Shown here in pieces: positions 27,896-41,106 of a DNA stretch of 64,000 nucleotides (its first letter is position 1; each line of letters opens with the position of its first letter). The notes beneath the pieces were generated by a model. That model ran no database searches. It was given only the letters and a program-made list of their open reading frames with translations, and was not told the origin of the DNA. This stretch comes from Paucisalibacillus globulus DSM 18846 (GTDB lineage Bacteria; Bacillota; Bacilli; Bacillales; Amphibacillaceae), in the NCBI RefSeq assembly GCF_000482485.1, contig NZ_KI519436.1:106986-170985 (forward strand), given 5' to 3'. Both the position numbers and the translations under genes were made by a program.

Positions 27896-28582
27896 TTGTA
27901 TACAAATATGAAAGAATGGAAGCATGTATTTAAGCTTGACCCAGCAAAGGAAATTTCAGACGAGGACTTAGAATTAATCTGTGAATCAGGAACAGATGCA
28001 ATCATAGTAGGTGGTACTGACAACGTGACCCTAGATGGTGTATTGGATTTATTATCAAGTGTGCGCCGTTATACAGTACCGGTTGTCTTAGAGATTTCGG
28101 ATATGGAAGCAATCACCCCTGGATTTGACTATTATCATATTCCAATGGTTATGAACAGCAATGATAAAAAGTGGATGATGGATATTCATCATGAAGCGAT
28201 AAAAGAATTTAAAGATATTATGAATTGGGATGAGATTTTTGTAGAAGGCTATTGTATCTTAAATCAGGAAGCAAAAGTATTCCAGCATACAAACTGTAAA
28301 CTCCCAACAGACGACGATGTAGTCGCTTATGCTTATATGGCAGAAAATATTTTTCATCTTCCAATTTTTTATGTCGAATACAGTGGGAAATATGGTAATC
28401 CTGAATTAGTGAAGAAAGTAAAAGCAGAGCTAAAGGATACACTTCTTTTCTACGGTGGTGGAATTGAAACTGCTGAACAGGCAAAAGAAATGAAAGAACA
28501 TGCAGATGTAATCGTAGTTGGTAATAGCATTTATACAAATATTAAAGAGGCGTTAAAGACTGTACAAGCAGTAAAAAGATAA
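27896..28582 (+). CDS. pcrB: heptaprenylglyceryl phosphate synthase
   Basis: A 228-residue TIM-barrel enzyme of the GGGP synthase/PcrB family, joining glycerol-1-phosphate and heptaprenyl diphosphate to make an archaeal-type ether lipid precursor. Visible are [13 protein letters not shown], the [10 protein letters not shown] region, YVEYSGKYG and the phosphate-binding [14 protein letters not shown]. The start is TTG 27896, 9 nt past GGAGG (27882-27886). It leads the pcrB-pcrA-ligA-camS unit as in B. subtilis. Confidence 0.93.
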   Translation: MYTNMKEWKHVFKLDPAKEISDEDLELICESGTDAIIVGGTDNVTLDGVLDLLSSVRRYTVPVVLEISDMEAITPGFDYYHIPMVMNSNDKKWMMDIHHEAIKEFKDIMNWDEIFVEGYCILNQEAKVFQHTNCKLPTDDDVVAYAYMAENIFHLPIFYVEYSGKYGNPELVKKVKAELKDTLLFYGGGIETAEQAKEMKEHADVIVVGNSIYTNIKEALKTVQAVKR

Positions 28583-28610
28583 CCCTGAGTTTATAGGAAG
28601 GTGTTTTGAT

Positions 28611-30896
28611 ATGAGTCGTACAATTGATGACTTAATCAATGGATTGAACAAACAGCAACAAGTAGCTGTCAAACATACAGAAGGACCATTATTAATTATG
28701 GCCGGTGCTGGTAGTGGAAAGACTCGTGTGCTAACACATCGAATTGCATATTTAATGGAGGAAAAAGGTGTTTCGCCTCGTAATATTTTGGCGATAACAT
28801 TTACGAATAAAGCGGCACGTGAAATGAAGGATCGTGTGAGTAAACTTGTAGGACCAGCGGGTACGGATATGTGGGTTTCGACTTTTCACTCGATGTGTGT
28901 ACGTATTTTACGTAGAGATATTGACCGAATTGGCTATAGTCGCAACTTTACGATTCTAGACAGTGGTGATCAACTATCCGTTGTAAAGCAGGTTATAAAG
29001 GATTTAAATATTGATACAAAGCAATTTGAACCCCGTGCAATGCAAAATCAAATTAGTAGTGCGAAAAATGAGCTTGTCACTGCCGAAGAATACAGTAATA
29101 AAGCGGGTAATTTCTATGACCGCCAAGTAGCACGTGTATTTGAAGGTTACGAAAAAGTACTCCGTAAAAATCAGTCACTTGATTTTGATGATTTAATTAT
29201 GCAAACCATTCACCTATTCAAACGAGTGCCAGAGGTGTTGGAATACTATCAACGTAGATTTCAATACATTCATGTGGATGAGTATCAAGATACAAACCAT
29301 GCACAATATACGTTGGTTAAGCAATTGGCAAATCGATTTCAAAACCTTTGTGTTGTTGGAGACTCTGATCAGTCGATTTACCGTTGGCGCGGTGCAGATA
29401 TCGCTAATATCCTTTCCTTTGAAAAAGACTATGCTCAAGCAAAAACGGTTTTCCTTGAGCAAAACTACCGTTCAACGAAATCTATTCTTGAAGCGGCAAA
29501 TAAAGTTATTGCTAATAATCCTGGACGTAAGCCAAAGAACCTTTGGACAGAAAATCCTGATGGCCAGAAGATTATGTATTATCAAGGCGCAACAGAACAA
29601 GATGAGGCTTTGTATATAACAGATAAAATTAATGAGTTGGTTCGGAAAGAAGGATTTACACCAAGTGATATCTCGATTCTTTACCGTACCAATGCACAAT
29701 CCCGTGCTATTGAGGATACGTTGGTGAAATCTGGCGTTTCCTATCAAATGGTTGGTGGTATGCGATTCTATGATCGTAAAGAAATTAAAGATATGATTGC
29801 CTATCTTCGTTTAATTACGAACCCCGATGATGACTTGAGTTTTGAAAGGGTCGTGAATGAGCCGAAGCGTGGAATTGGAAAAACTTCAATAGAACGATTA
29901 AGAGCATATGCGGCAGAAAATGATATGTCATTCTATCAAGCGGTGGAAGTTGTAGACTTTACCGGTGTTCCGAAAAAGGCAGCAATAGCTTTAGCAGAAT
30001 TTGGAAACCTAATAAAAACATTAAACCAACAACAAGAATTTTTAACAGCAACTGAAATGGTTGAACAGGTACTGGAACGGTCAGGTTATGAGGAAATGTT
30101 GAAAAATGAACGTTCCATTGAGTCGCAAAGCCGTTTAGAAAACTTAGAAGAATTCATGACCGTTACACAGGATTTTGAGGAAACTAGTGAAGATAAAACA
30201 TTATTAGCCTTCTTGACTGATTTAGCATTAGTTGCCGATATTGATCGGGTTGACGAAGAAGACCCGGACAACGAGGAAAAGGTAACGTTAATGACGTTAC
30301 ATGCTGCAAAAGGACTTGAGTTCCCGGTCGTATTCCTAATCGGGATGGAGGAGAATGTTTTCCCTCATAATCGTGCGATGTTTGATGAGGAGGAAATGGA
30401 AGAAGAACGCCGTCTTGCATATGTAGGTATTACTCGTGCTGAAAAACAACTGTACTTAACAAATGCAAAGATGCGTACACTTTATGGCCGTACAAACATG
30501 AATCCAATGAGTCGATTCATCAACGAAATACCAGAAGAGTTAATTGAAGGTATAGAACAAGCGAGAGCTTCCATGTTTGGTTCTTCTCCATTTGGAAATA
30601 ACTTCGGTGGAAGAGCAGAGCGAAGTCCGTTTGGGAATCCAAGGACTCAAGCAAGTACTACACAAGCTACGCCAACTTCTCAACCTCGTCGAAGTGCACA
30701 ACGCACACAACAAACAACAGGTGCCGAAAATGAAACCTGGAAACCAGGTGACAAGGCAGAACACAAGAAGTGGGGAACGGGTACAGTAGTGAAGGTTCAG
30801 GGTGAAGGAGATAAAATGGAACTCGATGTTGCCTTCCCAGCACCAACTGGTATAAAAAGACTACTTGCAAAGTTTGCCCCAATTACGAAACCATAG
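28611..30896 (+). CDS. pcrA: DNA helicase PcrA
   Basis: A 761-residue superfamily 1 3'-5' DNA helicase for repair, replication restart and rolling-circle replication. Walker A is AGAGSGKT (31-38), motif II is [11 protein letters not shown] near 223, motif III is [13 protein letters not shown], followed by EQNYRS, and motif V-VI is [14 protein letters not shown] with [12 protein letters not shown]. The C-terminal tail has an Ala/Thr/Gln-rich linker and a Tudor-like fold ([17 protein letters not shown]) known to bind RNA polymerase in the family. ATG 28611 follows GGAAGGTG. Confidence 0.97.
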   Translation: MSRTIDDLINGLNKQQQVAVKHTEGPLLIMAGAGSGKTRVLTHRIAYLMEEKGVSPRNILAITFTNKAAREMKDRVSKLVGPAGTDMWVSTFHSMCVRILRRDIDRIGYSRNFTILDSGDQLSVVKQVIKDLNIDTKQFEPRAMQNQISSAKNELVTAEEYSNKAGNFYDRQVARVFEGYEKVLRKNQSLDFDDLIMQTIHLFKRVPEVLEYYQRRFQYIHVDEYQDTNHAQYTLVKQLANRFQNLCVVGDSDQSIYRWRGADIANILSFEKDYAQAKTVFLEQNYRSTKSILEAANKVIANNPGRKPKNLWTENPDGQKIMYYQGATEQDEALYITDKINELVRKEGFTPSDISILYRTNAQSRAIEDTLVKSGVSYQMVGGMRFYDRKEIKDMIAYLRLITNPDDDLSFERVVNEPKRGIGKTSIERLRAYAAENDMSFYQAVEVVDFTGVPKKAAIALAEFGNLIKTLNQQQEFLTATEMVEQVLERSGYEEMLKNERSIESQSRLENLEEFMTVTQDFEETSEDKTLLAFLTDLALVADIDRVDEEDPDNEEKVTLMTLHAAKGLEFPVVFLIGMEENVFPHNRAMFDEEEMEEERRLAYVGITRAEKQLYLTNAKMRTLYGRTNMNPMSRFINEIPEELIEGIEQARASMFGSSPFGNNFGGRAERSPFGNPRTQASTTQATPTSQPRRSAQRTQQTTGAENETWKPGDKAEHKKWGTGTVVKVQGEGDKMELDVAFPAPTGIKRLLAKFAPITKP

Positions 30897-30908
30897 GGAG
30901 GTGCTTGA

Positions 30909-32918
<2,010 letters not shown>

Positions 32919-32931
32919 GGAGGGCTTGGAT

Positions 32932-34050
32932 ATGAAGAAATTAAATATTGTATTACTAAGCACTCTCCTCTTACTTACGAGCTGTGCACCGAGCATGCAA
33001 AAAGATGATCAGGATGAAGTAGTACAAAAAGAAGAAGAACCAACTGGTCAGCCTTCTATTGTACCTACTTATAAACTATCGGAAGATGATTATCGTGTCG
33101 TCTTACCATACCGAACTAGTGCAGCAAGAGGAGCCACCACAAGACAAATTGAAAACCGTTTAGATATTGATGAAGTGGAACAGGGACTTATACGCCATTC
33201 CAAGGAATTCTTTGATCCAAATAAATTTTATTTTGAAGAAGGGCAGTACTTGGAACAATCCAAAGTTTACGAATGGATCGATGAATTGAATCCAGTTGTT
33301 AAAGAGGGTTCTAAGAAAGAAGAATATGAGAAAAATCCAAGAGTCCTATCTCATATTTTAGAACAAAATTTTATCAAGCGAAATGAAGATAATACGGTTG
33401 AATTAGTTGGCGTTTCCATTGGTCTAGCATTAAAATCACAATATCGTTTTCAAACGGAAATAGGCGGTCCATATTATTATGAGCAAATTCCTAAAGGGGA
33501 AATGTTAGAAAAGGGTCGGGAAGTAGCTCAGGTAGTCCTAGAAAAGCTTCGACAAATCGAAGGCTTACAAAATGTCCCTATCATGTTTGCAATATATCGA
33601 GAAGAAGCACAAGGGGCAGCAGTTCCAGGTAATTTCGTTGCTAAAACCTATGTCCAAGAAGGGGACATGAGTATTGATGAGTGGGAAGGTGTAGAAGAGG
33701 ATTACATTCTATTTCCTTCAAATGAAGCAGAGGACAAGTACTTTGATGATGCTCAGATTGTCAATACTTTCGGGGTAGAAATTGCAGAGTTTTTCCCAAA
33801 TTATGTAGGATATATTGGTGAAGGATTTTATGTTAATGAGCAACTTCAAAAGCTAACAATTGAAGTACCAATAGAGTTTAATGGAAAAGCAGAGATTATT
33901 GGCTTTGCCCAGTATACTTATGGATTGGTAAAGGATAGATTCCCTAATGATTATGATATTGAAATTCAAATAAGTTCTAGCCAAAGATTAGAGGGATATA
34001 TTTATCGAGAGGCAGGTAAAGAAGATCCTGTAGTTCATCTTTTTGATTAG
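32932..34050 (+). CDS. camS: CamS family sex-pheromone lipoprotein
   Basis: A 372-residue lipoprotein with signal peptide MKKLNIVLLSTLLLLTSC (lipid-modified Cys18), an acidic linker, then the CamS domain (VLPYRTSAARGATTRQIENR, and FAIYREEAQGAAVPGNFVAKTYV). ATG 32932 is 8 nt after AAGGAGG (32917-32923); a TTG at 32908 inside ligA is rejected. In staphylococci and enterococci the processed signal peptide of CamS is a conjugation pheromone. It matches YerH in the B. subtilis pcrB-pcrA-ligA-yerH order. Confidence 0.92.
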   Translation: MKKLNIVLLSTLLLLTSCAPSMQKDDQDEVVQKEEEPTGQPSIVPTYKLSEDDYRVVLPYRTSAARGATTRQIENRLDIDEVEQGLIRHSKEFFDPNKFYFEEGQYLEQSKVYEWIDELNPVVKEGSKKEEYEKNPRVLSHILEQNFIKRNEDNTVELVGVSIGLALKSQYRFQTEIGGPYYYEQIPKGEMLEKGREVAQVVLEKLRQIEGLQNVPIMFAIYREEAQGAAVPGNFVAKTYVQEGDMSIDEWEGVEEDYILFPSNEAEDKYFDDAQIVNTFGVEIAEFFPNYVGYIGEGFYVNEQLQKLTIEVPIEFNGKAEIIGFAQYTYGLVKDRFPNDYDIEIQISSSQRLEGYIYREAGKEDPVVHLFD

Positions 34051-34180
34051 ACAAATCGTATTCTCTGGTCCTAATAGGGGATGTGTTAGTTATTCCTTTC
34101 ATATGGAAGGTCTTATACTATCCTAACTACGTAGAAAAAATTAAGATGTTTGAAGAGTTTTCAATCTTAAGTTAGAATAA

Positions 34181-34207
34181 GGAGTGGATATATTCCACTC
34201 CGTTTTA
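34181..34207 (+). terminator. terminator of the pcrB-camS unit
   Basis: GGAGTGGA (34181-34188) pairs perfectly with TCCACTCC (34194-34201), then GTTTTA. A second dyad, TTAAGAT/ATCTTAA, lies just upstream (34141-34170). Confidence 0.8.
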
Positions 34208-34307
34208 TATTGCACTTCATTGTAGTTGGTTTAACATAATTTTTCGAAACCTTTGAAAGCGGAGCCATATGTAATATATTGCATATTATTATAGGGAGGT
34301 TTTATTT

Positions 34308-35855
34308 ATGGTAGTACCGTACACGCACGAGCCTTTTACTGATTTTACAGTAGAAGAAAACAAACAGCTAATGTTAGAAGCAATTAAGAAGGTTAAAGCA
34401 GACCTTGGTAAAGAATATCCACTTATTATTAATGGTGAACGTATTTTTACGGAAGATAAGATTGTTTCCGTAAACCCTTCTAATAAGGAAGAAGTAATCG
34501 GTTATGTATCGAAAGCAAATAAAGAACTAGCTGAAAAGGCTATGCAAGTTGCAGATGAAAAGTTCAAAAATTACTGGAGAATTTCTGATCCTAAACTCCG
34601 GGCAGGTATTTTATTCCGTGCTGCAGCAATAATTCGTCGCCGCAAACATGAATTTAATGCTCATCTAGCATTAGAAGCTGGTAAGCCATGGAAGGAAGCG
34701 GATGGAGAGACAGCAGAAGCAATTGACTTTTTAGAGTTTTATGGTCGTCAAATGCTAAAAGTTAAAGATGGTATGCCGATTAACAGTCGTCCAATTGAGG
34801 ATAACCGTTTTGATTATATTCCATTAGGAGTAGGTCTTGTCATTTCACCTTGGAATTTCTCATTTGCGATTATGGCAGGAACAGCAGTTGCAGCTATGGT
34901 AACTGGTAACACTGTATTACTAAAGCCTGCAAGTGTAACTCCGGTTATTGCATATAAGTTTATGGAAGTGCTAGAGGAAGCTGGAATGCCTGCTGGAATC
35001 ATTAACTTTATTCCGGGACCAGGTGCTGAAGTTGGGGACTATTTAGTTAATCATCCACGTACTCGCTTTATTAGCTTTACTGGATCACGTGAAGTTGGTC
35101 TGAATATCTTTGAACGTGCAGCAAAAATCCAACCGGGCCAAATTTGGCTTAAACGTACCATCCTAGAAATGGGCGGTAAGGATACAATTGTTGTCGATAA
35201 AGAAGCAGACCTAGAATTAGCAGCACAATCAATCGTACAATCTGCATTCGGTTTCTCAGGACAAAAATGTTCTGCATGTTCACGAGCAGTTATTCATGAG
35301 GAAGTTTATGACCAAGTGAAAGATCGTATTGTAGAGCTAACAAAAGAATTAACAGTTGGAGACCCAGCTGATAACTTATACATGGGTCCAGTTATTGACC
35401 AAGCATCCTATGATAAGATTATGAAATACATTGAAATTGGTAAAGAAGAAGGTAAAGTGCTAATTGGTGGAACTGGTGACGATTCTAAAGGTTGGTTTGT
35501 GAATCCAACAGTAATCGCTGACCTTGATCCAAAAGCACGTGTTATGCAAGAAGAAATCTTTGGACCAGTTGTTGGTTTGACAAAAGCAAAAGATTTCAAT
35601 GAAGCAATTGAAATTGCGAATAACACAGAATATGGTTTAACAGGTGCGGTTATCACGAATAATCGTGAGCACTTGGAACAAGCGCGCAGAGACTTCCATG
35701 TTGGAAACCTATACTTTAACCGTGGATGTACAGCTGCAATCGTTGGTTACCAACCATTTGGTGGATTCAATATGTCCGGTACAGATTCAAAAGCTGGTGG
35801 TCCAGACTACCTAATCCAACACATGCAAGGAAAAACAACTTCAGAAATGCTATAA
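34308..35855 (+). CDS. rocA: 1-pyrroline-5-carboxylate dehydrogenase
   Basis: A 515-residue aldehyde dehydrogenase superfamily enzyme oxidising P5C/glutamate semialdehyde to glutamate with NAD in arginine and proline use. The length and start ([19 protein letters not shown]) match RocA. The catalytic cysteine lies in [14 protein letters not shown] (Cys at about 322), and the general base Glu in [12 protein letters not shown] 34308 follows GGGAGG. A proline importer gene, putP, lies 23 kb away. I see no clear sigma-54 promoter upstream. Confidence 0.95.
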   Translation: MVVPYTHEPFTDFTVEENKQLMLEAIKKVKADLGKEYPLIINGERIFTEDKIVSVNPSNKEEVIGYVSKANKELAEKAMQVADEKFKNYWRISDPKLRAGILFRAAAIIRRRKHEFNAHLALEAGKPWKEADGETAEAIDFLEFYGRQMLKVKDGMPINSRPIEDNRFDYIPLGVGLVISPWNFSFAIMAGTAVAAMVTGNTVLLKPASVTPVIAYKFMEVLEEAGMPAGIINFIPGPGAEVGDYLVNHPRTRFISFTGSREVGLNIFERAAKIQPGQIWLKRTILEMGGKDTIVVDKEADLELAAQSIVQSAFGFSGQKCSACSRAVIHEEVYDQVKDRIVELTKELTVGDPADNLYMGPVIDQASYDKIMKYIEIGKEEGKVLIGGTGDDSKGWFVNPTVIADLDPKARVMQEEIFGPVVGLTKAKDFNEAIEIANNTEYGLTGAVITNNREHLEQARRDFHVGNLYFNRGCTAAIVGYQPFGGFNMSGTDSKAGGPDYLIQHMQGKTTSEML

Positions 35856-35869
35856 AATTAAATAGAAAG

Positions 35870-35901
35870 CCTCTTTCCAATTTTTTGGAAGGAGGTTTTT
35901 T
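35870..35901 (+). terminator. rho-independent terminator of rocA
   Basis: CCTCTTTCCAA (35870-35880) pairs with TTGGAAGGAGG (35885-35895), with one G-U pair, then six T. Confidence 0.92.
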
Positions 35902-35998
35902 ACATTTCTATGAAAGATAGGAAAAAACCACGCAATTAATGATAAAGCTTCGACAAAAATCTACATTATTCTACAAAGAGTAAGTTTATTTTCTATCA

Positions 35999-36043
35999 AA
36001 ACTTTCCTACTTTCCTCATTTTAGGAAAGTAGGAAAGTTTTTT
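35999..36043. terminator. second perfect 18-bp hairpin with T run
   Basis: AAACTTTCCTACTTTCCT (35999-36016) pairs perfectly with 36023-36040 around loop CATTTT, ending in T. It insulates the signalling cassette from rocA and could work on both strands. Confidence 0.8.
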
Positions 36044-36154
36044 GGGCTTTATTAGTACTTATTGCCCCCAACTTTCCCAATATACAAGGTGAAAAAATAT
36101 GCTATCATATAGTTAACAAATAGAAATAGAGGCAAATAGTAGGAGGAAAGTAAT

Positions 36155-37420
36155 ATGGAAATTGGCTCCTTTATAAAATTGCAACGTGTTAAAAAAGGAA
36201 TGACACAAGAAGAACTAGCAGAAGGCATTGTTTCTATGAGCTATTTGTCTAAGATTGAAAACCTTCGCACAGAAGCAAGTCCTGAAGTAATAAGTATGCT
36301 TTGTACTCGTTTAGGAATTGAATTGGATAGCGAGACGAACATTACAATCAAGGAAAAATGTGAGCAATGGTTTAATTTACTTTTTGAAGTGAATGATAAA
36401 GAAGAGCTAATTGAAATGTATAATGAACTAAGTGAACTTATGGCATTAGTTCGGTCAGACAGCTTGATGTTATTTGAGATTCATAAGATAAGATATTTTC
36501 TTGTTTTAAAGCAATTTGATAATGCACTGGAGCAGATTAATAGTTTAAATGAAGTATCTGGTACATTCGATAATCTTCACTTGTTTTATTGGTATAAGTT
36601 TAAAGGAAACTATGCATTTTTTAACAATGAATATAACCAGGCAATGAAATCGTTTAAACTAGCAGAAGATAAAGTCAACCAGATACATTTATCAGATTCT
36701 GAACTAGCTGATTTGCAATATACTATTGCGGTAACACATAGTAAATTGCTAAACACCTTAGAAGTAATCGAATACTCTAATAAAGCTATTGACATCTTTC
36801 AAAAAGAGTATAACTTTATACGCTGTGCACAATGCCATATTCTTTTGGGGATTTCCTACAGAAGAATAAAAATGTATGAAAAAGCTATTAAACATTATAA
36901 TCTAGCAAAGCACTTAGGTGAACTTAACAAGAATAACACAATTATTCAGTTAACGAACCAAAACCTTGGCTACCTCTATTCTGCAATTGGTGATTCTAAA
37001 GAAGCAATAAAGCATTATCTTGATGCGATAGATTCTGAGGAAGTTGGTCTAAACGAGAGGTTAATAGCTACAACGAATTTAATTAAAGAATATTACAGAA
37101 TATATAATTTTGAAAAGGCTTTAGAAGTAATTGAAAAAGCTAAGAAATTATTGGATTTAGCGAAAAATAATGTTTTTTATGAGTTATATTACTATATAGT
37201 TCACTCATATATATATGCTATTAATGAGCAGTACGAGCAATTTACTACGTTAGTAATAGAGGATCTTATCCCCTACTTGAAAAAACATAAGGATCATGGA
37301 AACTTAATTCTATTTTCCAATATGTTAGCAAAGTATTTTGAATCAGTAGGGAAGTATAAGGACTCTGTTAAATACTATAAACTTGCAAACCTCACCTATG
37401 AGGAAATAGTTAACTTGTAA
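36155..37420 (+). CDS. RRNPP-type HTH-TPR quorum regulator, NprR/PlcR-like
   Basis: A 421-residue regulator. The N-terminal XRE helix-turn-helix (about 5-60) includes IGSFIKLQRVKKGMTQEELAEG and SYLSKIENLRTEASPE. The rest is about nine tetratricopeptide repeats, e.g. EYNQAMKSFKLAEDKV, MYEKAIKHYNLAKHL, DSKEAIKHYLDAID and KYKDSVKYYKLANLTY. Length and layout match NprR/PlcR, which bind a re-imported peptide in the TPR pocket. A short secreted-peptide gene starts 13 nt downstream, the typical arrangement for a cognate signal. ATG 36155 follows AGGAGG. Target genes are unknown. Confidence 0.88.
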   Translation: MEIGSFIKLQRVKKGMTQEELAEGIVSMSYLSKIENLRTEASPEVISMLCTRLGIELDSETNITIKEKCEQWFNLLFEVNDKEELIEMYNELSELMALVRSDSLMLFEIHKIRYFLVLKQFDNALEQINSLNEVSGTFDNLHLFYWYKFKGNYAFFNNEYNQAMKSFKLAEDKVNQIHLSDSELADLQYTIAVTHSKLLNTLEVIEYSNKAIDIFQKEYNFIRCAQCHILLGISYRRIKMYEKAIKHYNLAKHLGELNKNNTIIQLTNQNLGYLYSAIGDSKEAIKHYLDAIDSEEVGLNERLIATTNLIKEYYRIYNFEKALEVIEKAKKLLDLAKNNVFYELYYYIVHSYIYAINEQYEQFTTLVIEDLIPYLKKHKDHGNLILFSNMLAKYFESVGKYKDSVKYYKLANLTYEEIVNL

Positions 37421-37433
37421 AGGGGGGATAAAC

Positions 37434-37583
37434 TTGAAAAAACTATTCGCTTCAGTAGCTTTAGGAACAATTCTTATGGGAGGATTTTTATTCATGCAAG
37501 AAAATCAGCCAACTGATGTGGCACATGGTGAAGCAGAACCTAGCATCTTAAAGATGTCAGTTTCATCAGTAGTCAACATGTAA
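37434..37583 (+). CDS. predicted secreted signal-peptide precursor (Phr/NprX-like)
   Basis: A 49-residue ORF below usual gene-calling size: TTG start 4 nt past AGGGGGGAT (37421-37429). The N-terminus MKKLFASVALGTILMGGFLF is a basic, hydrophobic signal segment. A polar stretch follows (QENQPTDVAHGEAEP), and it ends SILKMSVSSVVNM. This is the build of pro-signals such as NprX and Phr, whose C-terminal residues are released outside and re-imported by Opp. It directly follows the RRNPP regulator and is closed by a strong terminator. The mature peptide is a guess: somewhere in the last 5-10 residues. Confidence 0.78.
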   Translation: MKKLFASVALGTILMGGFLFMQENQPTDVAHGEAEPSILKMSVSSVVNM

Positions 37584-37652
37584 TCGAATCAATTTACTTA
37601 AGCTTGTCAGTAATCTATGTTTTTTACCCTATTACAATATATGATAGACTTT

Positions 37653-37691
37653 GCCTGAAGTGGTGTGGAAACTACTTCAGGTCTTTTTTTT
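37653..37691 (+). terminator. rho-independent terminator of the signalling cassette
   Basis: CCTGAAGT (37653-37660) pairs with ACTTCAGG (37673-37680), followed by TCTTTTTTTT. Confidence 0.93.
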
Positions 37692-37831
37692 GTTGTAAAG
37701 GAATTCATTTTGGAACAGGTACTGGATAAGTTGCTATGAACGAAGGTTTTCTGCTATTATCAATAGTATTGTGGATGCTTTTTAATCAAAATAATTAATG
37801 ATAAAATTATAAAATTGTGGAGGTGCATAAA

Positions 37832-38122
37832 ATGGCAGAAATCACTAAAGAACAAGTTAAACATGTTGCGAATTTAGCGCGTCTTGAAGTAACAGAAGAA
37901 GAGGCGGAAATGTTTACCAAGCAATTAAGCTCTATTATCAAATTTGCTGAACAGCTTAATGAAATAGATACGGATGGAATCGAACCAACCACTCACGTAT
38001 TAGACTTAAAGAACGTGATGCGTAAAGATGAGCCTAGAGAATGGATTACAAGGGAAGAAGCATTAAAGAATGCTCCTGATCACAAAGATGGTCAATTCCG
38101 TGTACCATCAATACTTGAATAA
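37832..38122 (+). CDS. gatC: Asp-tRNA(Asn)/Glu-tRNA(Gln) amidotransferase subunit C
   Basis: A 96-residue subunit that stabilises GatA in the GatCAB complex, which amidates misacylated Glu-tRNA(Gln) and Asp-tRNA(Asn). The pattern [36 protein letters not shown] and the C-terminal FRVPSILE are typical. ATG 37832 is 8 nt past GGAGG. First gene of gatCAB. Confidence 0.95.
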   Translation: MAEITKEQVKHVANLARLEVTEEEAEMFTKQLSSIIKFAEQLNEIDTDGIEPTTHVLDLKNVMRKDEPREWITREEALKNAPDHKDGQFRVPSILE

Positions 38123-38143
38123 TTGAATAAGGAGGGAAATCTT

Positions 38144-39610
38144 ATGTCTCTATTTGACCATAGTATTAAAGAAATAGAAGCAAAATTACATAATAAGGAA
38201 ATTACTGTTAGTGATCTTGTTGATGAGTCCTATAATCGTATACATGAGGTGGACGATAAGGTCCATGCGTTTTTAACATTAGACGAAGAAAATGCACGAA
38301 GAAAAGCTAAAGAACTGGATGATTCAGAAGACACTGAGGGAAAGCTATTTGGTATCCCCGCAGGTATTAAAGATAATATCGTTACAAAGGGATTGCGTAC
38401 TACTTGTGCAAGTCAATTTTTAAGGAATTTTGATGACCCACTATACGATGCAACCGTTGTAGAAAAGTTACATGCAGAAAAGATTGTAAACATTGGAAAG
38501 TTAAACATGGACGAGTTTGCTATGGGTTCTTCTAATGAAAACTCAAGCTTTACACCAACTCGAAACCCATGGAATACTAATCATGTTCCAGGAGGATCCA
38601 GTGGTGGATCGGCAGCGGCAGTTGCTGCAGGAGAAGTTCTTTTCTCACTCGGCTCTGATACTGGTGGATCCATTCGACAACCAGCAGCATTCTGTGGAGT
38701 GGTTGGTTTAAAACCTACCTATGGACTAGTATCCCGTTTTGGATTGGTTGCTTTTGCATCTTCCCTTGATCAAATTGGACCTCTAACTCGTACGGTGGAA
38801 GATAATGCACGTGTGTTAGAGATTATTGCTGGCCATGACAAAATGGATTCAACAAGTGCAAATGTAGATGTACCATCTTATACTGAAGCTCTAACGGGTG
38901 ATGTAAAAGGTCTAAAGATTGCTGTTCCAAAAGAATACCTAGCTGAAGGGGTAAACCCGGAGGTAAGAGAAGCTATTTTAGAAGCACTAAAAGTATATGA
39001 ATCATTAGGCGCAACTTGGGAAGAGGTTTCTTTACCGTATTCTAAGTATGCTGTTGCTGCTTACTATTTACTCTCATCTTCTGAAGCATCTGCAAACCTT
39101 GCTCGTTTTGATGGAGTGCGCTATGGGGTTCGCTCAGAGAACGCAGAGAACATGGTTGATATGTTTAAGAAGTCTCGTAGTGAAGGATTTGGCGAAGAAG
39201 TTAAGCGTCGTATTATGCTTGGAACCTTCGCATTAAGCTCTGGATACTATGACGCTTATTATAAAAAGGCACAAAAAGTACGTACCTTAATCAAAAATGA
39301 CTTTGATAAGATTTTTGAAGAATATGATGTAGTAATTGGTCCAACAACACCAACCCCAGCATTTAAAGTTGGCGAGAATATTGATGATCCATTAACGATG
39401 TATGCTAATGATATTTTAACGATTCCAGTAAATTTAGCTGGGGTACCAGGAATATCTCTTCCATGTGGATTTTCTTCTGAAGGACTTCCAATTGGATTGC
39501 AAATAATTGGTAAGCATTTTGACGAAAGTACGGTTTACCGTGCTGCACATGCATATGAACAGGCTACGGATCACCATACAAAAAGACCTCAACTTGGAGG
39601 TGCAAACTAA
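38144..39610 (+). CDS. gatA: GatCAB amidotransferase subunit A
   Basis: A 488-residue amidase-signature enzyme releasing ammonia from glutamine. The catalytic Lys is in GIKDNIV (about 79), the cis-Ser in [15 protein letters not shown] and the nucleophile Ser in [14 protein letters not shown] (about 178). ATG 38144 is 6 nt past AAGGAGGG; a TTG at 38123 adjoining the gatC stop is rejected. The stop overlaps gatB by one base (TAATG). Confidence 0.96.
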   Translation: MSLFDHSIKEIEAKLHNKEITVSDLVDESYNRIHEVDDKVHAFLTLDEENARRKAKELDDSEDTEGKLFGIPAGIKDNIVTKGLRTTCASQFLRNFDDPLYDATVVEKLHAEKIVNIGKLNMDEFAMGSSNENSSFTPTRNPWNTNHVPGGSSGGSAAAVAAGEVLFSLGSDTGGSIRQPAAFCGVVGLKPTYGLVSRFGLVAFASSLDQIGPLTRTVEDNARVLEIIAGHDKMDSTSANVDVPSYTEALTGDVKGLKIAVPKEYLAEGVNPEVREAILEALKVYESLGATWEEVSLPYSKYAVAAYYLLSSSEASANLARFDGVRYGVRSENAENMVDMFKKSRSEGFGEEVKRRIMLGTFALSSGYYDAYYKKAQKVRTLIKNDFDKIFEEYDVVIGPTTPTPAFKVGENIDDPLTMYANDILTIPVNLAGVPGISLPCGFSSEGLPIGLQIIGKHFDESTVYRAAHAYEQATDHHTKRPQLGGAN

Positions 39611-41040
39611 TGAACTTTGAAACAATTATTGGTCTTGAAGTACACGTTGAATTGAAAACTAAATCGAAAATATTTAGCCCAAGCCCAAATGCTTTTGGTG
39701 CTGAGCCAAATACGAATATAAATCCGATTGATTTAGGATATCCAGGTGTTCTTCCAGTATTAAATGAAGAGGCAGTAAACTTCGCAATGAAGGCAGCCAT
39801 GGCGCTGAATTGTGAAATTGCAACAGACACTAAATTTGATCGTAAGAACTACTTTTATCCGGACAATCCAAAAGCCTTCCAAATTTCTCAATTTGACCAA
39901 CCAATTGGTGAGCATGGCTGGATTGAGATTGAAGTAGGAGGTAAGAAGAAGAAAATTGGTATTACTCGTGTTCACTTGGAAGAGGATGCTGGTAAGCTGA
40001 CTCATGGTGATGATGGGTATTCTTATGTTGACTTTAACCGTCAAGGTACACCATTAATTGAAATTGTATCCGAACCAGATATGCGTACTCCTGAGGAAGC
40101 ATATGCGTATCTTGAAAAATTGAAAACAATTATCCAATATACTGGTGTTTCTGATGTAAAAATGCAAGAAGGTTCACTTCGATGTGATGCAAACATTTCT
40201 CTTCGTCCATATGGACAAGAAAAATTTGGCACAAAAGCTGAACTTAAAAACTTAAACTCTTTCACGTTTGTTCAAAAAGGACTTGAGTTTGAAGAAAAAC
40301 GCCAGGAAAAAGTATTATTATCCGGTGGAGAAATTTTACAAGAAACACGCCGATTTGATGAGAAAACAAAAGAAACAATCTTAATGCGTGTTAAAGAAGG
40401 TTCTGATGATTATCGTTATTTCCCAGAGCCAGATCTTGTGCCGCTTTATATTGATGAGGCATGGAAAGAAAGAGTTCGTAATGAAATTCCAGAACTTCCA
40501 GATGCTCGTAAGCAACGCTATATCGATGAATTAGGTTTGTCAGAATATGATGCAGCAAACTTGACCAGCTCTAAGGAAATGGCTGATTTCTTTGAAGAGA
40601 CAGTGAATAATGGGGCAGACATTAAACAAGCTTCTAACTGGTTAATGGGTGAAGTTTCAGGTTATATGAATAAGCATTATAAAGAACTTCATGATTTAGC
40701 GTTAACACCTGAATCATTAGGGAAAATGATTAAACTAATTGAAGATGGTACAATTTCATCTAAGATTGCGAAGAAAGTTTTTGCGGAATTAGTTGAAAAA
40801 GGCGGAGATCCTGAAACAATCGTTAAAGATAAAGGCATGGTTCAAATTTCAGATGAAGGCCAATTACGTGAGATTATCACAGGTATTCTAAATGAAAATG
40901 AACAGTCTATTATCGACTTTAAAAACGGGAAAGACCGTGCACTTGGCTTCCTAGTTGGACAAGTAATGAAAGCGACTAAAGGTCAAGCAAACCCACCAAT
41001 GGTGAATAAAATATTAGTAGAAGAAATGAATAAAAGATAA
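39610..41040 (+). CDS. gatB: GatCAB amidotransferase subunit B
   Basis: A 476-residue subunit that activates the tRNA-linked carboxylate with ATP and transfers ammonia. Family motifs include [21 protein letters not shown], the [18 protein letters not shown] segment and [19 protein letters not shown]; the C-terminal helical/YqeY-like tail (about 330-476) binds tRNA. One-base overlap with gatA. Full length. Confidence 0.97.
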   Translation: MNFETIIGLEVHVELKTKSKIFSPSPNAFGAEPNTNINPIDLGYPGVLPVLNEEAVNFAMKAAMALNCEIATDTKFDRKNYFYPDNPKAFQISQFDQPIGEHGWIEIEVGGKKKKIGITRVHLEEDAGKLTHGDDGYSYVDFNRQGTPLIEIVSEPDMRTPEEAYAYLEKLKTIIQYTGVSDVKMQEGSLRCDANISLRPYGQEKFGTKAELKNLNSFTFVQKGLEFEEKRQEKVLLSGGEILQETRRFDEKTKETILMRVKEGSDDYRYFPEPDLVPLYIDEAWKERVRNEIPELPDARKQRYIDELGLSEYDAANLTSSKEMADFFEETVNNGADIKQASNWLMGEVSGYMNKHYKELHDLALTPESLGKMIKLIEDGTISSKIAKKVFAELVEKGGDPETIVKDKGMVQISDEGQLREIITGILNENEQSIIDFKNGKDRALGFLVGQVMKATKGQANPPMVNKILVEEMNKR

Positions 41041-41041
41041 A

Positions 41042-41080
41042 AATGCCCTAAGGGGGAGAGTCCCCCTTAGGCATTTTTTT
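41042..41080 (+). terminator. rho-independent terminator of gatCAB
   Basis: A very strong stem, ATGCC-CTAAGGGGGA pairing with TCCCCCTTAG-GCAT around GAG, followed by seven T, starting right after the gatB stop. Confidence 0.95.
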
Positions 41081-41106
41081 GTATTCTGTCTATGTTGTAA
41101 GTTCTA

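Noticed and set aside
34253-34266. cre-like TGAAAGCGGAGCCA before rocA
   Set aside because: The left half fits but the right half fails the consensus at the central YTW positions.
34250-34300. Sigma-54 (-24/-12) promoter for rocA
   Set aside because: A TTGCAT is present at about 34280, but no TGGCA block lies at the required distance upstream.
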